Source: Porphyrobacter sp. CACIAM 03H1
GTDB taxonomy: Bacteria > Pseudomonadota > Alphaproteobacteria > Sphingomonadales > Sphingomonadaceae
Direction: 5' to 3'
DNA length: 64,000 nt
Assembly: GCF_002215495.1 (NCBI RefSeq)
Contig: NZ_CP021378.1
Location: forward strand, 268,217-332,216
Shown: in pieces, positions 37,485 through 46,789 of the stretch
Layout of the letters: the number at the start of each line of letters is the position of its first letter
Numbering within the stretch: the stretch's first letter is position 1
Program-made: the position numbers and the translations under genes
The notes under the pieces: model-generated
What the model saw: only the letters and a program-made list of their open reading frames with translations
Databases searched by the model: none
Told to the model about the DNA's origin: nothing

Positions 37485-38789
37485 TCAGTCCCCCTCGACC
37501 ACCTTGCTCACCAGCAGCTTGTCGATGCGGCGGCCGTCCATGTCGACCACCTCGAAACGCCAGCCCTGGTCGGTGAAGTGCTCGCCTTCGTGCGGCAGCT
37601 TCTTCATCACCGACAGGGCATAGCCCGCCGCCGTCCCGAACTCGCGGTCCTCGCCGTAATCGAGCCCCAGCCGGTCGGCGAGCGCATCGGCCGAGAGCGA
37701 TCCGGAGACCAGCAGCGATCCGTCCTCGCGCTCCACCACGCTCGGCAGGTCGCCGTCGTCGCTGTCGCTGGCGAAGTTGCCGACGATCGCGGTGAGCAGG
37801 TCGACGGGGGTGACGATGCCTTCGAAATGCCCGTATTCGTCGTGCACGACCGCCATCGCCACCTCGGCGGATTGCAGCACGCGCAGCGCATCCATCGCGT
37901 CGAGCTGATCGGGGACGACCTCCACCCTGCGCATCATTGCGCGCAGCGCGACGGGCCGACCGGCGACCAGCGCGGCGAGCACATCGCGCACCTTGACGAC
38001 GCCGAGGATCGTGTCGGGCGAGCCTTCCGCGACCGGCAGAAGCGAGTGGGTGCTTTCCTCGATCGTCTCGCGCATCTCCGCCGCGTCGGCATCGGCATCG
38101 ATCCAGTCGACCTCGGTGCGCGGGGTCATCATCTCGCGCACCGGTCGCTGGGCAAGGCGCACGACGCCGGTGAGGATCTGGCGCTGCTCCGCCTCGATCA
38201 CGCCCGACCGGGTCGCCTCGGCGAAGATCATGCGCAGTTCCTCGGCGGTGACGCGGCCCTCGTCGCCGCTGCGGATGCCGAACAGGCGGATGATCGCGGC
38301 GGAGCTCGAATCGAGCACCCAAACCAGCGGTGCTGCGGCCTTGGCGAGGAAGGCCATCGGGCGCGCCATCACCAGCGAGACCGGCACCGCCGCCTGGAGC
38401 GCCAGCTGCTTGGGCACCAGCTCGCCGACGATCAGGCTGAGATAGGTGGTGACGGCGATCACCAGCGCGAAGCCGCTTTCGTCGGCGTAGCGTTCGGGAA
38501 CCCCCAACGCCGCAAGCCGCTCGCCCACCGGGCCGCCGAGGCTCGCGCCCGAATAGGCGCCGGCGATGATCCCGATCAGCGTGATGCCGATCTGCACGGT
38601 CGAGAGGAACTTGCCCGGGTCCGCCGCGAGCGTGATCGCGATGCGCGCCGACGTCGATCCTGCTTCCGCCTTCGCCTCGAGCGCGCTGGTCTTGGCAGAG
38701 ACGATCGCCAGCTCCGACATGGCGAACACGCCGTTGAGCACGACGAGCGCGAGGATGATGAACAGATCTGTCCAGGGAAAGGGTGTCAC
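37485..38789 (-). CDS. CNNM/CorC (HlyC) family membrane protein with CBS domains
   Basis: About 434 residues: an N-terminal DUF21 domain with four hydrophobic segments (DLFIILALVVLNGVFAMSE), two CBS domains (REMMTPRTEVDWID, then VVHDEYGHFEGIVTPVDLL) and a C-terminal CorC_HlyC domain (GYALSVMKKLPHEGEHF). Likely an ion, probably Mg2+/Co2+, exporter or regulator. The start is uncertain: GTG at 38789 gives a family-typical N-terminus; the open frame runs to an ATG at 38882. Confidence 0.9.
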   Translation of the reverse strand: MTPFPWTDLFIILALVVLNGVFAMSELAIVSAKTSALEAKAEAGSTSARIAITLAADPGKFLSTVQIGITLIGIIAGAYSGASLGGPVGERLAALGVPERYADESGFALVIAVTTYLSLIVGELVPKQLALQAAVPVSLVMARPMAFLAKAAAPLVWVLDSSSAAIIRLFGIRSGDEGRVTAEELRMIFAEATRSGVIEAEQRQILTGVVRLAQRPVREMMTPRTEVDWIDADADAAEMRETIEESTHSLLPVAEGSPDTILGVVKVRDVLAALVAGRPVALRAMMRRVEVVPDQLDAMDALRVLQSAEVAMAVVHDEYGHFEGIVTPVDLLTAIVGNFASDSDDGDLPSVVEREDGSLLVSGSLSADALADRLGLDYGEDREFGTAAGYALSVMKKLPHEGEHFTDQGWRFEVVDMDGRRIDKLLVSKVVEGD

Positions 38790-38990
38790 GCCCTTCGCGC
38801 TAGCACAATCCGGGTCGCTTGCCAGCCTTGCAACAGTGCAACGAGCCGCGCGGGCGCACGGCGTGGCGGGTTTGTTCAACATGGGTCAAGGAAAGGACTT
38901 TCAAGAACCTTAGCGTCGCGCCGGATCGACGGCTTGTCGCCGCTGAGGCGACATGGCATCGTCGCGAAGAGTAAAGAGGGAGGCAACGTC

Positions 38991-39689
38991 ATGAACATTT
39001 CACGTATCCTGCTTTCGGGCACCGCAGCCGTCGCGCTGCTGGGCACGAGCGCCTGCGTCACCGACCCCAACACCGGCGAGAAGAAGGTCTCCCGCACCGC
39101 GATCGGGACCGGTCTCGGCGGCACGCTCGGCTATCTGCTGGGCGGGGCGATCGGCGGGGACACCGGGCGCATCATCGGCGCCGGCATCGGCGGTTCGGCC
39201 GGTGCGATCCTCGGCAAGCAGTACGACGACCAGATCCGCGAGCTGAAGGAACAGACCGCGGGCAGCGGCGTGGATGTCGAGGAAGTGGGTGATCAGGACG
39301 CGATCCTCGTGCGCCTGCCCGACGGAGTGACTTTCTCCACCGGCTCGGCGGCGATCAATCCCGGCTTCTACGACACGCTGAACTCGGTCGCCGAGACGCT
39401 CATCAAGTATCCCAACAGCCTGATCGACGTTTACGGCTTCACCGACACCACCGGCTCGCCGGCGACCAACCAGCGCCTGTCGGAACAGCGCGCCCAGGCC
39501 GTCGCCGACTATCTCGCCGCGCGCGGGGTTGCGCGGGCGCGCATGGCGACCAGGGGCTTCGGCGAGAGCTACGATCACCTTCGCGTGAAGACCGGCGACA
39601 ACGTCAACGAGCCGCTCAATCGCCGGGTCGAGATCAAGATCATCCCGGTCAGCCAGGACGACGTGAACGCCGCGCGCGCGGGCCGCTGA
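38991..39689 (+). CDS. OmpA-family lipoprotein
   Basis: 232 residues. Lipobox LLGTSAC (Cys20), a glycine-zipper region (GTGLGGTLGYLLGGAIGG, to about residue 75) and a C-terminal OmpA peptidoglycan-binding domain (DVYGFTDTTGSPATNQRLSE, then NRRVEIKI). It should tie the outer membrane to the cell wall. Strong ribosome binding site GAGGGAGG upstream of ATG 38991. Confidence 0.93.
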   Translation: MNISRILLSGTAAVALLGTSACVTDPNTGEKKVSRTAIGTGLGGTLGYLLGGAIGGDTGRIIGAGIGGSAGAILGKQYDDQIRELKEQTAGSGVDVEEVGDQDAILVRLPDGVTFSTGSAAINPGFYDTLNSVAETLIKYPNSLIDVYGFTDTTGSPATNQRLSEQRAQAVADYLAARGVARARMATRGFGESYDHLRVKTGDNVNEPLNRRVEIKIIPVSQDDVNAARAGR

Positions 39690-39711
39690 TCGAGGGAATT
39701 ACGTGAATTCT

Positions 39712-39742
39712 GGACGGGTCGCCCCCGGTGGGCGGCCCGTCT
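39712..39742 (+). terminator. Hairpin after OmpA-family gene
   Basis: GGACGGGTCGCCC and GGGCGGCCCGTC form an interrupted stem around CCGGT, followed by TTGGTTGTT. A similar GGGTCGCCCTGACGGGCGG stretch at 39836-39854 could serve the convergent phosphatase gene. Confidence 0.6.
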
Positions 39743-39859
39743 TGGTTGTTCGGCTGCGCGCGCCCTCCGGCCCGCGAAATCCTCGCTCATGCGACCTCAA
39801 GGTCGCGTCGCTGCGAGCGGCCGTTCGGCCTTGCGGGTCGCCCTGACGGGCGGCCCGTT

Positions 39860-40636
39860 TCAGCGCAGCGCCCTCGCCCGTTCCGCCAGCCGTTCGACCG
39901 CCGCCGCATGGATTGCGGGTGAGCACACCAGCACGCCGAAATCGCGCGGGTCGTGCTTGTTGTAGGCGAGCGGCCGGCCGAAGGCGTCGGTGACCTCCGC
40001 CCCCGCCTCGCGCGCGATCAGGGTCGCGGCGGCGATGTCCCATTCGTAGCCCCAGCGCAGCGTCGCCACCAGATCGGCTCGGTCGTCGGCCACCATCGCG
40101 ATCCGGAGCGCGATCGAGTTGGGCTGCTCGACCGCGACGAGATCGCTGTCCTCCTTGGGCAAGCTGTGGGTCGGCACGCGGGCGCCGGCGAATTCGGTGC
40201 GCCGGCTCGCCGTGATGGGGGCATCGTTGAGCGTCGCGCCCTGCCCCGCCACCGCGATCCACTCCTCGCCCCGGGCCGGCGCGGCGAGCATTCCGATCAG
40301 CGGCTTTCCGGCACTTACCAGCGCCACCGAAACCGCCCAGCCATCGCGCCCGCGCACGAAATCGCGGGTGCCGTCGATCGGATCGACAAGCCAGATAAGG
40401 CCGCTCCGGGTGCGCAGCTTGTCGTCGGCGGTTTCCTCGGAAAGCCACGCGGCGGATGGTAGCAGCCGGCGCAGCTCGCGCTTGAGGAAGCGGTCGACCT
40501 CGAGGTCGGCCTCGCTCACCGGATTGCCCGGCGTCTTGTCCCAGCTGTGCAGCGCGTGCCCAGACCCCGGCCAGCGCGAAAGGGCGATCCTGCCCGCCTC
40601 GCGGACGATGGTCTGAAGGTGCGCCCTGTCAATCAT
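39860..40636 (-). CDS. Inositol monophosphatase-family phosphatase (CysQ/HisN-like)
   Basis: 258 residues. The three metal-site motifs are LSEETADD, WLVDPIDGTRDF and WGYEWDIAAATLI, typical of the Li-sensitive phosphatase family. Could be a 3'(2'),5'-bisphosphate nucleotidase, inositol-phosphatase or histidinol-phosphatase; sequence alone does not decide. Start at 40636 (MIDRAHLQ). Confidence 0.9.
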   Translation of the reverse strand: MIDRAHLQTIVREAGRIALSRWPGSGHALHSWDKTPGNPVSEADLEVDRFLKRELRRLLPSAAWLSEETADDKLRTRSGLIWLVDPIDGTRDFVRGRDGWAVSVALVSAGKPLIGMLAAPARGEEWIAVAGQGATLNDAPITASRRTEFAGARVPTHSLPKEDSDLVAVEQPNSIALRIAMVADDRADLVATLRWGYEWDIAAATLIAREAGAEVTDAFGRPLAYNKHDPRDFGVLVCSPAIHAAAVERLAERARALR

Positions 40637-40748
40637 GAGAGGCTTGCTGTTGCCCCTGCACAGGGCACTTTTCAAGAGGGACGATCCGTGCTTAGGCCCC
40701 GCGTGGACGAACCTCTCCCCAGGAATGCATTGAAGGGATCGATACGCA

Positions 40749-41948
40749 ATGAACGTTCACGAATATCAGGCCAAGGAACTGCTCGCCAAGCACGGCATCG
40801 CGGTGCCCGCCGGCCATGCCGCTCTCAGCGTCGAAGAAGCGGTTGAGGCCGCCAAGAAGCTGCCCGGGCCGCTCTATGTCGTGAAGGCACAGATCCACGC
40901 GGGTGGCCGCGGCAAGGGCAAGTTCAAGGAACTGGGCCCCGACGCCAAGGGCGGCGTGCGCCTCGCCAAGAGCCTCGATGAAGTGGAAGCTCACGCCAAG
41001 GAAATGCTCGGCAACACTCTGGTGACGATCCAGACGGGCGAAGCGGGCAAGCAGGTCAACCGCCTCTACATCACCGACGGCGTCGACATCGCCAAGGAAT
41101 ACTACCTCTCGCTGCTGGTCGACCGCGCCACCGGCCGCGTCGCCTTCGTCGTGTCGACCGAGGGCGGGATGGACATCGAGACCGTGGCGCATGACACGCC
41201 CGAGCTGATCACCACCTTCACCGTCGACCCGGCGCAGGGCTTTCAGCCGCACCACGGCCGCGCGGTGGCCTTCGCGCTGAAGCTCCAGGGCGATCTCAAC
41301 AAGCAGGCGCAGAAGCTGGCGAAGCAGCTCTACGACGCTTTCCTCGCCACCGATTGCGAAATGCTGGAAATCAACCCGCTGGTCGAAAGCGAAGACGGCA
41401 AGCTGCTGGTGCTCGACGCCAAGATGAGCTTCGACGGCAACGCCCTTTACCGCCACCCCGACATCGAAGCCCTGCGCGACGAGACCGAGGAAGACCCGGC
41501 GGAAATCGAAGCCAGCGAATACGACCTCGCCTACATCAAGCTCGACGGGAACATTGGCTGCATGGTGAACGGCGCGGGCCTCGCCATGGCGACGATGGAC
41601 ATCATCAAGCTGAATGGCGCTTTCCCGGCGAACTTCCTCGACGTGGGCGGCGGCGCCACCACCGAGAAGGTGACGGCGGCCTTCAAGATCATCCTCAAGG
41701 ACCCGGCAGTCGAGGGCATCCTCGTCAACATCTTTGGCGGGATCATGAAGTGCGACGTGATCGCCAACGGCATCGTGCAGGCAGCGAAGGACGTGAACCT
41801 CCAGGTCCCGCTGGTGGTGCGCCTCGAAGGCACCAACGTGGCCGAGGGCAAGGCGATCCTCGCCAATTCGGGCCTCGCGATCGTGCCGGCCGACAACCTC
41901 GGCGATGCGGCGAAGAAGATCGTCGCGGAAGTGAAGAAGGCGGCCTGA
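40749..41948 (+). CDS. sucC: Succinyl-CoA synthetase, beta subunit
   Basis: 399 residues, ATP-grasp plus C-terminal CoA-ligase domain. Features: [29 protein letters not shown], and [20 protein letters not shown]-cycle enzyme with the alpha subunit SucD, whose gene is not adjacent: the next gene is etfB. Separation of sucC and sucD is seen in other sphingomonads, where sucD sits with sucA. Confidence 0.97.
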   Translation: MNVHEYQAKELLAKHGIAVPAGHAALSVEEAVEAAKKLPGPLYVVKAQIHAGGRGKGKFKELGPDAKGGVRLAKSLDEVEAHAKEMLGNTLVTIQTGEAGKQVNRLYITDGVDIAKEYYLSLLVDRATGRVAFVVSTEGGMDIETVAHDTPELITTFTVDPAQGFQPHHGRAVAFALKLQGDLNKQAQKLAKQLYDAFLATDCEMLEINPLVESEDGKLLVLDAKMSFDGNALYRHPDIEALRDETEEDPAEIEASEYDLAYIKLDGNIGCMVNGAGLAMATMDIIKLNGAFPANFLDVGGGATTEKVTAAFKIILKDPAVEGILVNIFGGIMKCDVIANGIVQAAKDVNLQVPLVVRLEGTNVAEGKAILANSGLAIVPADNLGDAAKKIVAEVKKAA

Positions 41949-41964
41949 CACGGGCCTCGACATC

Positions 41965-41999
41965 CCGGGCGAGCGTGGCCGCGTATCACGCTCGCCCGG
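41965..41999 (+). terminator. Long hairpin after sucC
   Basis: CCGGGCGAGCGTG and CACGCTCGCCCGG, a perfect 13-bp stem with a 9-base loop, 16 bp after the sucC stop. No T run follows, so the transcript end may be Rho-dependent or processed. Confidence 0.6.
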
Positions 42000-42009
42000 C
42001 CTGATTGCA

Positions 42010-42052
42010 GCCCGCCTCGCTTGACGTTTACGTAAACGCAAGCTAGGCGGGC
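42010..42052. promoter_or_regulatory. Nested palindrome/promoter upstream of etfBA (LiuR-like operator)
   Basis: Core CGTTTACGTAAACG is a perfect palindrome, extended by GCTTG/CAAGC and outer arms GCCCGCCT/AGGCGGGC into a near-perfect 43-bp inverted repeat. It also reads as a promoter: TTGACG (42021-42026), 17-bp spacer, TAGGCG. The core resembles operators of the MerR-type regulator LiuR, known to control branched-chain amino acid and etf genes; identification is by motif recall. Confidence 0.55.
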
Positions 42053-42104
42053 GGCCAAGGCGCGAAGTGCGTCACGTGATTCTTTGAGAGGAAGGACAAG
42101 CCCC

Positions 42105-42854
42105 ATGAAGATCCTCGTCCCCGTCAAGCGGGTGATCGATTACAACGTCAAGCCGCGGGTCAAGGCCGACGGCACGGGCGTCGATCTTGCCAACGTCAAG
42201 ATGAGCATGAACCCCTTCGACGAGATCGCCGTCGAGGAAGCCATCCGCCTCAAGGAAAAGGGCGCGGCGACCGAGATCGTCGCTGTCTCGATCGGCCCGG
42301 CCAAGGCGCAGGAAACCCTGCGCACCGCGCTGGCAATGGGCGCCGACCGTGCGATCCTGGTGGAAACCGAGGAAGAGGTCGAGCCGCTGGCCGTCGCCAA
42401 GATCCTCAAGGCCATCGCTGACGAAGAAGCCCCCGGCCTCGTCATCCTCGGCAAGCAGTCGATCTCGGACGATTCGAACCAGACCGGCCAGATGCTCGCC
42501 GCCCTGATGGGCCGCCCGCAGGGCACCTTCGCCAACACCGTCGAAGTCGAGGGCGACTCGGTCACCGTGAAGCGCGAAGTCGACGGGGGCCTCCAGACCG
42601 TGAAGCTCGCCCTCCCCGCGATCGTCACCACCGATCTGCGCCTCAACGAGCCGCGCTACGCCTCGCTGCCCAACATCATGAAGGCCAAGCAGAAGCCGCT
42701 CGCGACCAAGACCGCCGCCGATTACGGCGTCGACCTCACCCCGCGCCTCAAGACGCTGAAGGTGCAGGAACCCGCCGTGCGCCAGGCCGGCGTCAAGGTC
42801 GCCGACGTCGCCGAACTGGTCGGCAAGCTCAAGACCCTCGGCATCGCCGATTGA
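42105..42854 (+). CDS. etfB: Electron transfer flavoprotein, beta subunit
   Basis: 249 residues. [20 protein letters not shown] and the AMP-binding segment near [16 protein letters not shown] are typical. ETF carries electrons from acyl-CoA dehydrogenases to ETF-quinone oxidoreductase. ATG 42105 has GAGGAAGGA upstream. A dispersed palindromic repeat separates it from etfA. Confidence 0.97.
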   Translation: MKILVPVKRVIDYNVKPRVKADGTGVDLANVKMSMNPFDEIAVEEAIRLKEKGAATEIVAVSIGPAKAQETLRTALAMGADRAILVETEEEVEPLAVAKILKAIADEEAPGLVILGKQSISDDSNQTGQMLAALMGRPQGTFANTVEVEGDSVTVKREVDGGLQTVKLALPAIVTTDLRLNEPRYASLPNIMKAKQKPLATKTAADYGVDLTPRLKTLKVQEPAVRQAGVKVADVAELVGKLKTLGIAD

Positions 42855-42865
42855 TTTGAACCACC

Positions 42866-42958
42866 CCCGTTCGTGCTGAGCTTGTCGAAGCACCGTCCTT
42901 CTTGAGGCGCGCGGGGAAAAAGGAAGTGCGGCCCTTCGACAAGCTCAGGCCGAACGGT
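42866..42958. repeat. Dispersed palindromic repeat, copy 5 (between etfB and etfA)
   Basis: CCCGTTCGTGCTGAGCTTGT at the left and CTTCGACAAGCTCAGGCCG at the right, in an operon gap. The RNA could fold into a large stem between the two coding sequences. Same family as the copy inside ileS. Confidence 0.8.
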
Positions 42959-42975
42959 TGAAAGAGGATAACGAG

Positions 42976-43905
42976 ATGAAGACTCTGGTTCTCGTCGAAC
43001 ATGACAACACCAAGCTGCAGGACGCGACGCTGGCTGTCGTCACCGCCGCATCGAAGCTGGGCGAAGTGCACCTGCTGGTCGCCGGCCACAATTGCGGCGC
43101 GGTCGCCGAGGCTGCCGCCAAGATCGCGGGCGTGGGCAAGGTCCACGTCGCCGACGACGCGGCCTATGCCAACGGCCTTGCCGAAAACGTCGCCCCGCTC
43201 GCTGCCGAGCTGATGGGCCACCACGACGCCTTCCTCGCAGCCGCCACCACGCAGGGCAAGAACGTCGCCCCGCGCGTCGCCGCCCATCTCGACGTGATGC
43301 AGGTCTCCGAGATCCTGTCAGTCGAAGGCCCCAAGACCTTCACCCGTCCGATCTACGCCGGCAACGCCATCGCCACCGTCGAATCGACCGATGCCAAGCT
43401 GGTCCTCACCGTGCGCGGCACCGCCTTCGAGAAGGCCGCGACCGAGGGTGGCTCGGGCACCATCGAGGCCGTCAGCGGCCCGGGCGACGCGGGCACCTCG
43501 AGCTTCGTAAGCTCGGAAATCGCCAAGAGCGAGCGTCCGGAACTGACCAGCGCGAAGATCATCGTCTCGGGCGGCCGCGCCCTCAAGGACGCGGAGACCT
43601 TCGAGGCGACCATCACCCCGCTCGCCGACAAGCTCGGCGCCGCCATCGGCGCGAGCCGCGCGGCGGTCGATGCGGGCTATGTCCCCAACGACTACCAGGT
43701 CGGCCAGACCGGCAAGATCGTCGCCCCCGAAGTCTACTTCGCCATCGGCATCTCGGGCGCGATCCAGCACCTTGCGGGGATGAAGGACTCCAAGGTCATC
43801 ATCGCCATCAACAAGGACGAAGACGCCCCGATCTTCCAGGTCGCGGACATCGGCCTTGTCGGCGACCTGTTCACCGCCGTGCCGGAGCTCACCAACGCGC
43901 TCTGA
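42976..43905 (+). CDS. etfA: Electron transfer flavoprotein, alpha subunit
   Basis: 309 residues. N-terminal [19 protein letters not shown]; the C-terminal FAD domain has [20 protein letters not shown] and [20 protein letters not shown]. Partner of EtfB in electron transfer from acyl-CoA oxidation. ATG 42976 with GAGGATAACGAG upstream. Ends 34 bp before a strong terminator. Confidence 0.97.
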   Translation: MKTLVLVEHDNTKLQDATLAVVTAASKLGEVHLLVAGHNCGAVAEAAAKIAGVGKVHVADDAAYANGLAENVAPLAAELMGHHDAFLAAATTQGKNVAPRVAAHLDVMQVSEILSVEGPKTFTRPIYAGNAIATVESTDAKLVLTVRGTAFEKAATEGGSGTIEAVSGPGDAGTSSFVSSEIAKSERPELTSAKIIVSGGRALKDAETFEATITPLADKLGAAIGASRAAVDAGYVPNDYQVGQTGKIVAPEVYFAIGISGAIQHLAGMKDSKVIIAINKDEDAPIFQVADIGLVGDLFTAVPELTNAL

Positions 43906-43939
43906 GGCGCGGGCTCCCGCAATGACTTGATATTGCAAG

Positions 43940-43976
43940 AAACCCCCGGCAAGCTGCGCGGCTGCCGGGGGTTTTT
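43940..43976 (+). terminator. Rho-independent terminator of etfBA
   Basis: AAACCCCCGGCA and TGCCGGGGGTTT form a 12-bp stem around an 11-base loop, followed by TTTTT overlap. The 3' arm GGGGG lies 6 bases before the GTG of the next gene, so terminator and ribosome binding site overlap. Confidence 0.88.
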
Positions 43977-43977
43977 C

Positions 43978-44847
43978 GTGCGCATCATCCGACTTTCCTG
44001 TCTCGCCGCGACCGCCGCAGCCATCCTCGCTGCACCGGCCACCGCTGCCGAAAGGCTGCTGCTTGAGCCTGCCTCCCCCTGGCAACTGCGCGAGTACGAG
44101 GACCGCTGCCGTGCCAGTCGGGAATTCGGCGAGGGCGAGCAGCGCACCACCCTGTGGATCGAGCAGGGCGGACTCGAACCGATCTACAACGTCACCCTGA
44201 TCGGCCAGCCGCTGCGCAACCCCTATGGCGCCGGCATCCATGTGCGGTTCGGCGAGAATCCGGAATTCATTCGCAGCTACATCGCCGCCGAATCGAGCAA
44301 GGGCCGCCCGGTGCTGACCATGTACGGGGTGACGGTCAGGCAGCCGAAGATGCAGCGCGACGGCGACGAGGAGGCGCCGGACCTCGGCTTCGACATCGGC
44401 GATGCCAACGCCATCACCACGCTCGATCTCAGGACCTCGATCCGCCAGCCGATCCGGCTCGCGATAGGCCCGATGCTGGAAACCTTCGGCGTGCTCGGAC
44501 TGTGCGGGGCGAAGCTTTCGGGGATACTGTCGGAAGCGGGGCGTCCGCTCACCGGTGAGGCCAAGCCGCCCGTAGCCATCAAGCCGGATAGCTGGCTCAC
44601 CGCGGTCGACTACCCCGGCTGGCTCGCACGCGCCCAGATGGAAGGGCGAGTGACCGTGCGCCTCACCGTCGATCGCGAAGGGCGGGCAAGCTCCTGCTTC
44701 GTAACCGAGAGCAACAAGCCGCAGTTGTTCGACGACGCCGTCTGCCTCGGGCTGATGAAGCGGGCGCGCTTCGAACCGGCGCGAAACGCGGCAGGCGAGC
44801 CGGTCGCCTCCTATTACTTCCACGGGATCAGCTTCACCATGTCGTGA
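43978..44847 (+). CDS. TonB-C-terminal-domain protein, paralog 1 of 3
   Basis: 289 residues. A signal peptide ([19 protein letters not shown], cleavage near PATAA) precedes an N-terminal domain shared with the next two genes ([20 protein letters not shown]). The C-terminus is a TonB-like domain ([19 protein letters not shown], then [11 protein letters not shown]). No proline-rich spacer. The GTG at 43978 is the only start compatible with the signal peptide; its likely Shine-Dalgarno is the GGGGG of the etfA terminator. Function unknown. Confidence 0.75.
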   Translation: MRIIRLSCLAATAAAILAAPATAAERLLLEPASPWQLREYEDRCRASREFGEGEQRTTLWIEQGGLEPIYNVTLIGQPLRNPYGAGIHVRFGENPEFIRSYIAAESSKGRPVLTMYGVTVRQPKMQRDGDEEAPDLGFDIGDANAITTLDLRTSIRQPIRLAIGPMLETFGVLGLCGAKLSGILSEAGRPLTGEAKPPVAIKPDSWLTAVDYPGWLARAQMEGRVTVRLTVDREGRASSCFVTESNKPQLFDDAVCLGLMKRARFEPARNAAGEPVASYYFHGISFTMS

Positions 44848-44882
44848 GGTGCATCCGTCACGGAAGGGTGCCTATCAAGCTC

Positions 44883-44911
44883 TTGAAAACATGATAGACC
44901 TCCGGTAACTT
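44883..44911 (+). promoter_or_regulatory. Candidate promoter for TonB-C paralog 2
   Basis: TTGAAA (44883-44888), 17-bp spacer, TAACTT (44906-44911), 24 bp before the ATG at 44935. By eye only, but spacing and elements fit a housekeeping promoter. Confidence 0.45.
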
Positions 44912-44934
44912 TCAATCATCAACGGAGGTTTCCC

Positions 44935-45795
44935 ATGGGTCGCACCATTCGGATTCTCGTGCCGCTGCTGCTCGCCGCCCTTCCGGGGGTGGCCGCCGCG
45001 CAGACCGTGCTCCTTTTGCCGAGCGCCGCATGGCAGCGCGAGAGCGACGGGAACCGCTGCCGGATCAGCCGGGTCTTCGGCGAGGGCGATGCCCGCCACA
45101 TCCTGATGCTGGACCGCATGGCGCCGGGTGACCGTGTGCACGTCACGCTCGCCGGACCGGCGATCACCGACTTCACCGACGAGACCCGGGCCGAACTCGA
45201 TCTCGCGGACGCCGCACCCCCCGTCCGTGTAATCCCGCTTCTGGGAGAAGTAGACGGGTTCGGTGCCGGGCTCAAGCTGTCCGGCATCGACCTCGCGCGC
45301 GGCGGAGCGGAGGCGTCAGATGCCGAGGAAGTCGTCACGCTCGCCCAGCGCGGGCAGAGGCTGCGCCTCCAAACCGGCGCTCTGGGCGAGGTGGTCGCCG
45401 CGCTCGACGATTGCGCGCGAGGCCTAGCGGCAAGCTGGGGCCTCGATGTGGCGCGGTTCGGCGACGTGACGAGCGGGCCCCGGTTGCTCAACGGAGCCGC
45501 CGTGCGCCGCGGCATCGGCAACTCCTTCGCCGAGCACTGGCGCTGGTATTCCCATACCGACGGGATCGCCCATGTCCGCGTGATCGTGAACGAGGCGGGG
45601 CAGCCGGAAGATTGCACCGTGGTCTACGGCACCACCGGCGCGGCGCCGAACGACCGCGCCTGCCGGATCATGCGCAAGGCCCGCTTCGCGCCCGCGCTCG
45701 ATGACGAGGGCAAGCCGGTCCGCGCCGCCTACACGGCGAGCTTCAAGGACAGGCGGAGAAATGCCCTCACGTTGGGGACGGGTCCCACGGATTGA
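44935..45795 (+). CDS. TonB-C-terminal-domain protein, paralog 2 of 3
   Basis: 286 residues. Signal peptide MGRTIRILVPLLLAALPGVA ending AAAQ, then SAAWQRESDGNRCRISRVFG, the shared domain, and a C-terminal TonB-like region (VRVIVNEAGQPEDCTVV, ARFAPALDDEGKPV). A strong ribosome binding site (ACGGAGG) and a candidate promoter precede it. Same layout as its neighbours, so the three come from tandem duplication. Confidence 0.78.
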   Translation: MGRTIRILVPLLLAALPGVAAAQTVLLLPSAAWQRESDGNRCRISRVFGEGDARHILMLDRMAPGDRVHVTLAGPAITDFTDETRAELDLADAAPPVRVIPLLGEVDGFGAGLKLSGIDLARGGAEASDAEEVVTLAQRGQRLRLQTGALGEVVAALDDCARGLAASWGLDVARFGDVTSGPRLLNGAAVRRGIGNSFAEHWRWYSHTDGIAHVRVIVNEAGQPEDCTVVYGTTGAAPNDRACRIMRKARFAPALDDEGKPVRAAYTASFKDRRRNALTLGTGPTD

Positions 45796-45907
45796 GGTGT
45801 GCCCCAGGGAGGCAGGCCTGTCGCGAGCAGCGCAAGCGCTTCGTCGCAAAGGACTTTATTCGGTAACAGGGCTGCGGCACGATTGCCTCCCCTGCCGGAG
45901 GCTCCCC

Positions 45908-46783
45908 ATGCATCGCACGCTTGCCACCCTTGCCGCCCTCGCCACTGCCACCACGCCCACGCTGGCGGCGGATCCGGTCGTGCTCCAGCCGAACGGTTCG
46001 TGGAACCTCGATTACGCCGACGAGAAATGCCTGCTCACGCGCCTCTTCGGCGAGGGCAAGGACACGCACTTCCTCGCCTTCCAGCAATACTGGCCCGCCC
46101 CCGAGGCTGGGGTGACGGTCGCCGGCCCCGGCTTCGACCGCTTCCGCAGCCTCGCGCGCACCGATGTCCGTTTTTCCGAGACGCAGACGCCCTTTGCGAC
46201 GACGCCCTTCACCGGAACGGTCGGCAGCTACGGCCCGGGGGTGATCTTCTCCAACCTTCGGCCCGACCGGGGCGAGCCCGAGCAGAACGTCACCGGCGAG
46301 ACCGGCAAGCCCGGCCTGCCGCAGCTGGACCCGACGCTGGGCAAGCAGGCGGTGTTCCTCGAACTCGCGCAGGGCGGGCGGACGGTGCGGCTCGAGACCG
46401 GTCCGATGGACGCGGCCTTCGCGGCGCTCAATGCCTGCACGCTCGACCTGCTGCGCGACTGGGGGCTGGATCCCGAGCGCCACCTCACGGCGCAGAACGG
46501 GCCACGCTGGCGGAACGAAGAGGCGCTCACACGCCGGATCGTCGCCAACTATCCGCGCGATGCGCGGATGCAGGGCGAGCAGGGGATCATGCGGATGCGG
46601 GTGATCGTTGCGGCAGACGGGTCGGTGGAGAGCTGCACGATCATCAGCGCGACCAAGACCGAGCGGCTCGAGAGTCCCGCCTGCGAGGTGATGCAGCGCG
46701 CGCAGTTCGATCCGGCGCGCGATGCCAACGGAACCCCGTTCCGCTCGCTCTACGCGACCTCGATCACCTACCGGATGCGGTGA
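45908..46783 (+). CDS. TonB-C-terminal-domain protein, paralog 3 of 3
   Basis: 291 residues. Signal peptide MHRTLATLAALATATTPTLA, then the shared domain beginning NGSWNLDYADEKCLLTRLFG, and a TonB-like C-terminus (MRVIVAADGSVESCTII, AQFDPARDANGTPF). Start at 45908 with GGAGG upstream. The conserved W..(n)..C..R.FGEG pattern at the start of the mature protein unites all three paralogs. Confidence 0.78.
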   Translation: MHRTLATLAALATATTPTLAADPVVLQPNGSWNLDYADEKCLLTRLFGEGKDTHFLAFQQYWPAPEAGVTVAGPGFDRFRSLARTDVRFSETQTPFATTPFTGTVGSYGPGVIFSNLRPDRGEPEQNVTGETGKPGLPQLDPTLGKQAVFLELAQGGRTVRLETGPMDAAFAALNACTLDLLRDWGLDPERHLTAQNGPRWRNEEALTRRIVANYPRDARMQGEQGIMRMRVIVAADGSVESCTIISATKTERLESPACEVMQRAQFDPARDANGTPFRSLYATSITYRMR

Positions 46784-46789
46784 CGGAGC

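Noticed and set aside
40749..42854. Expected sucCD pair
   Set aside because: The gene after sucC is etfB by clear signatures; sucD is not in the window, as in other sphingomonads, so this is not a deletion signal.
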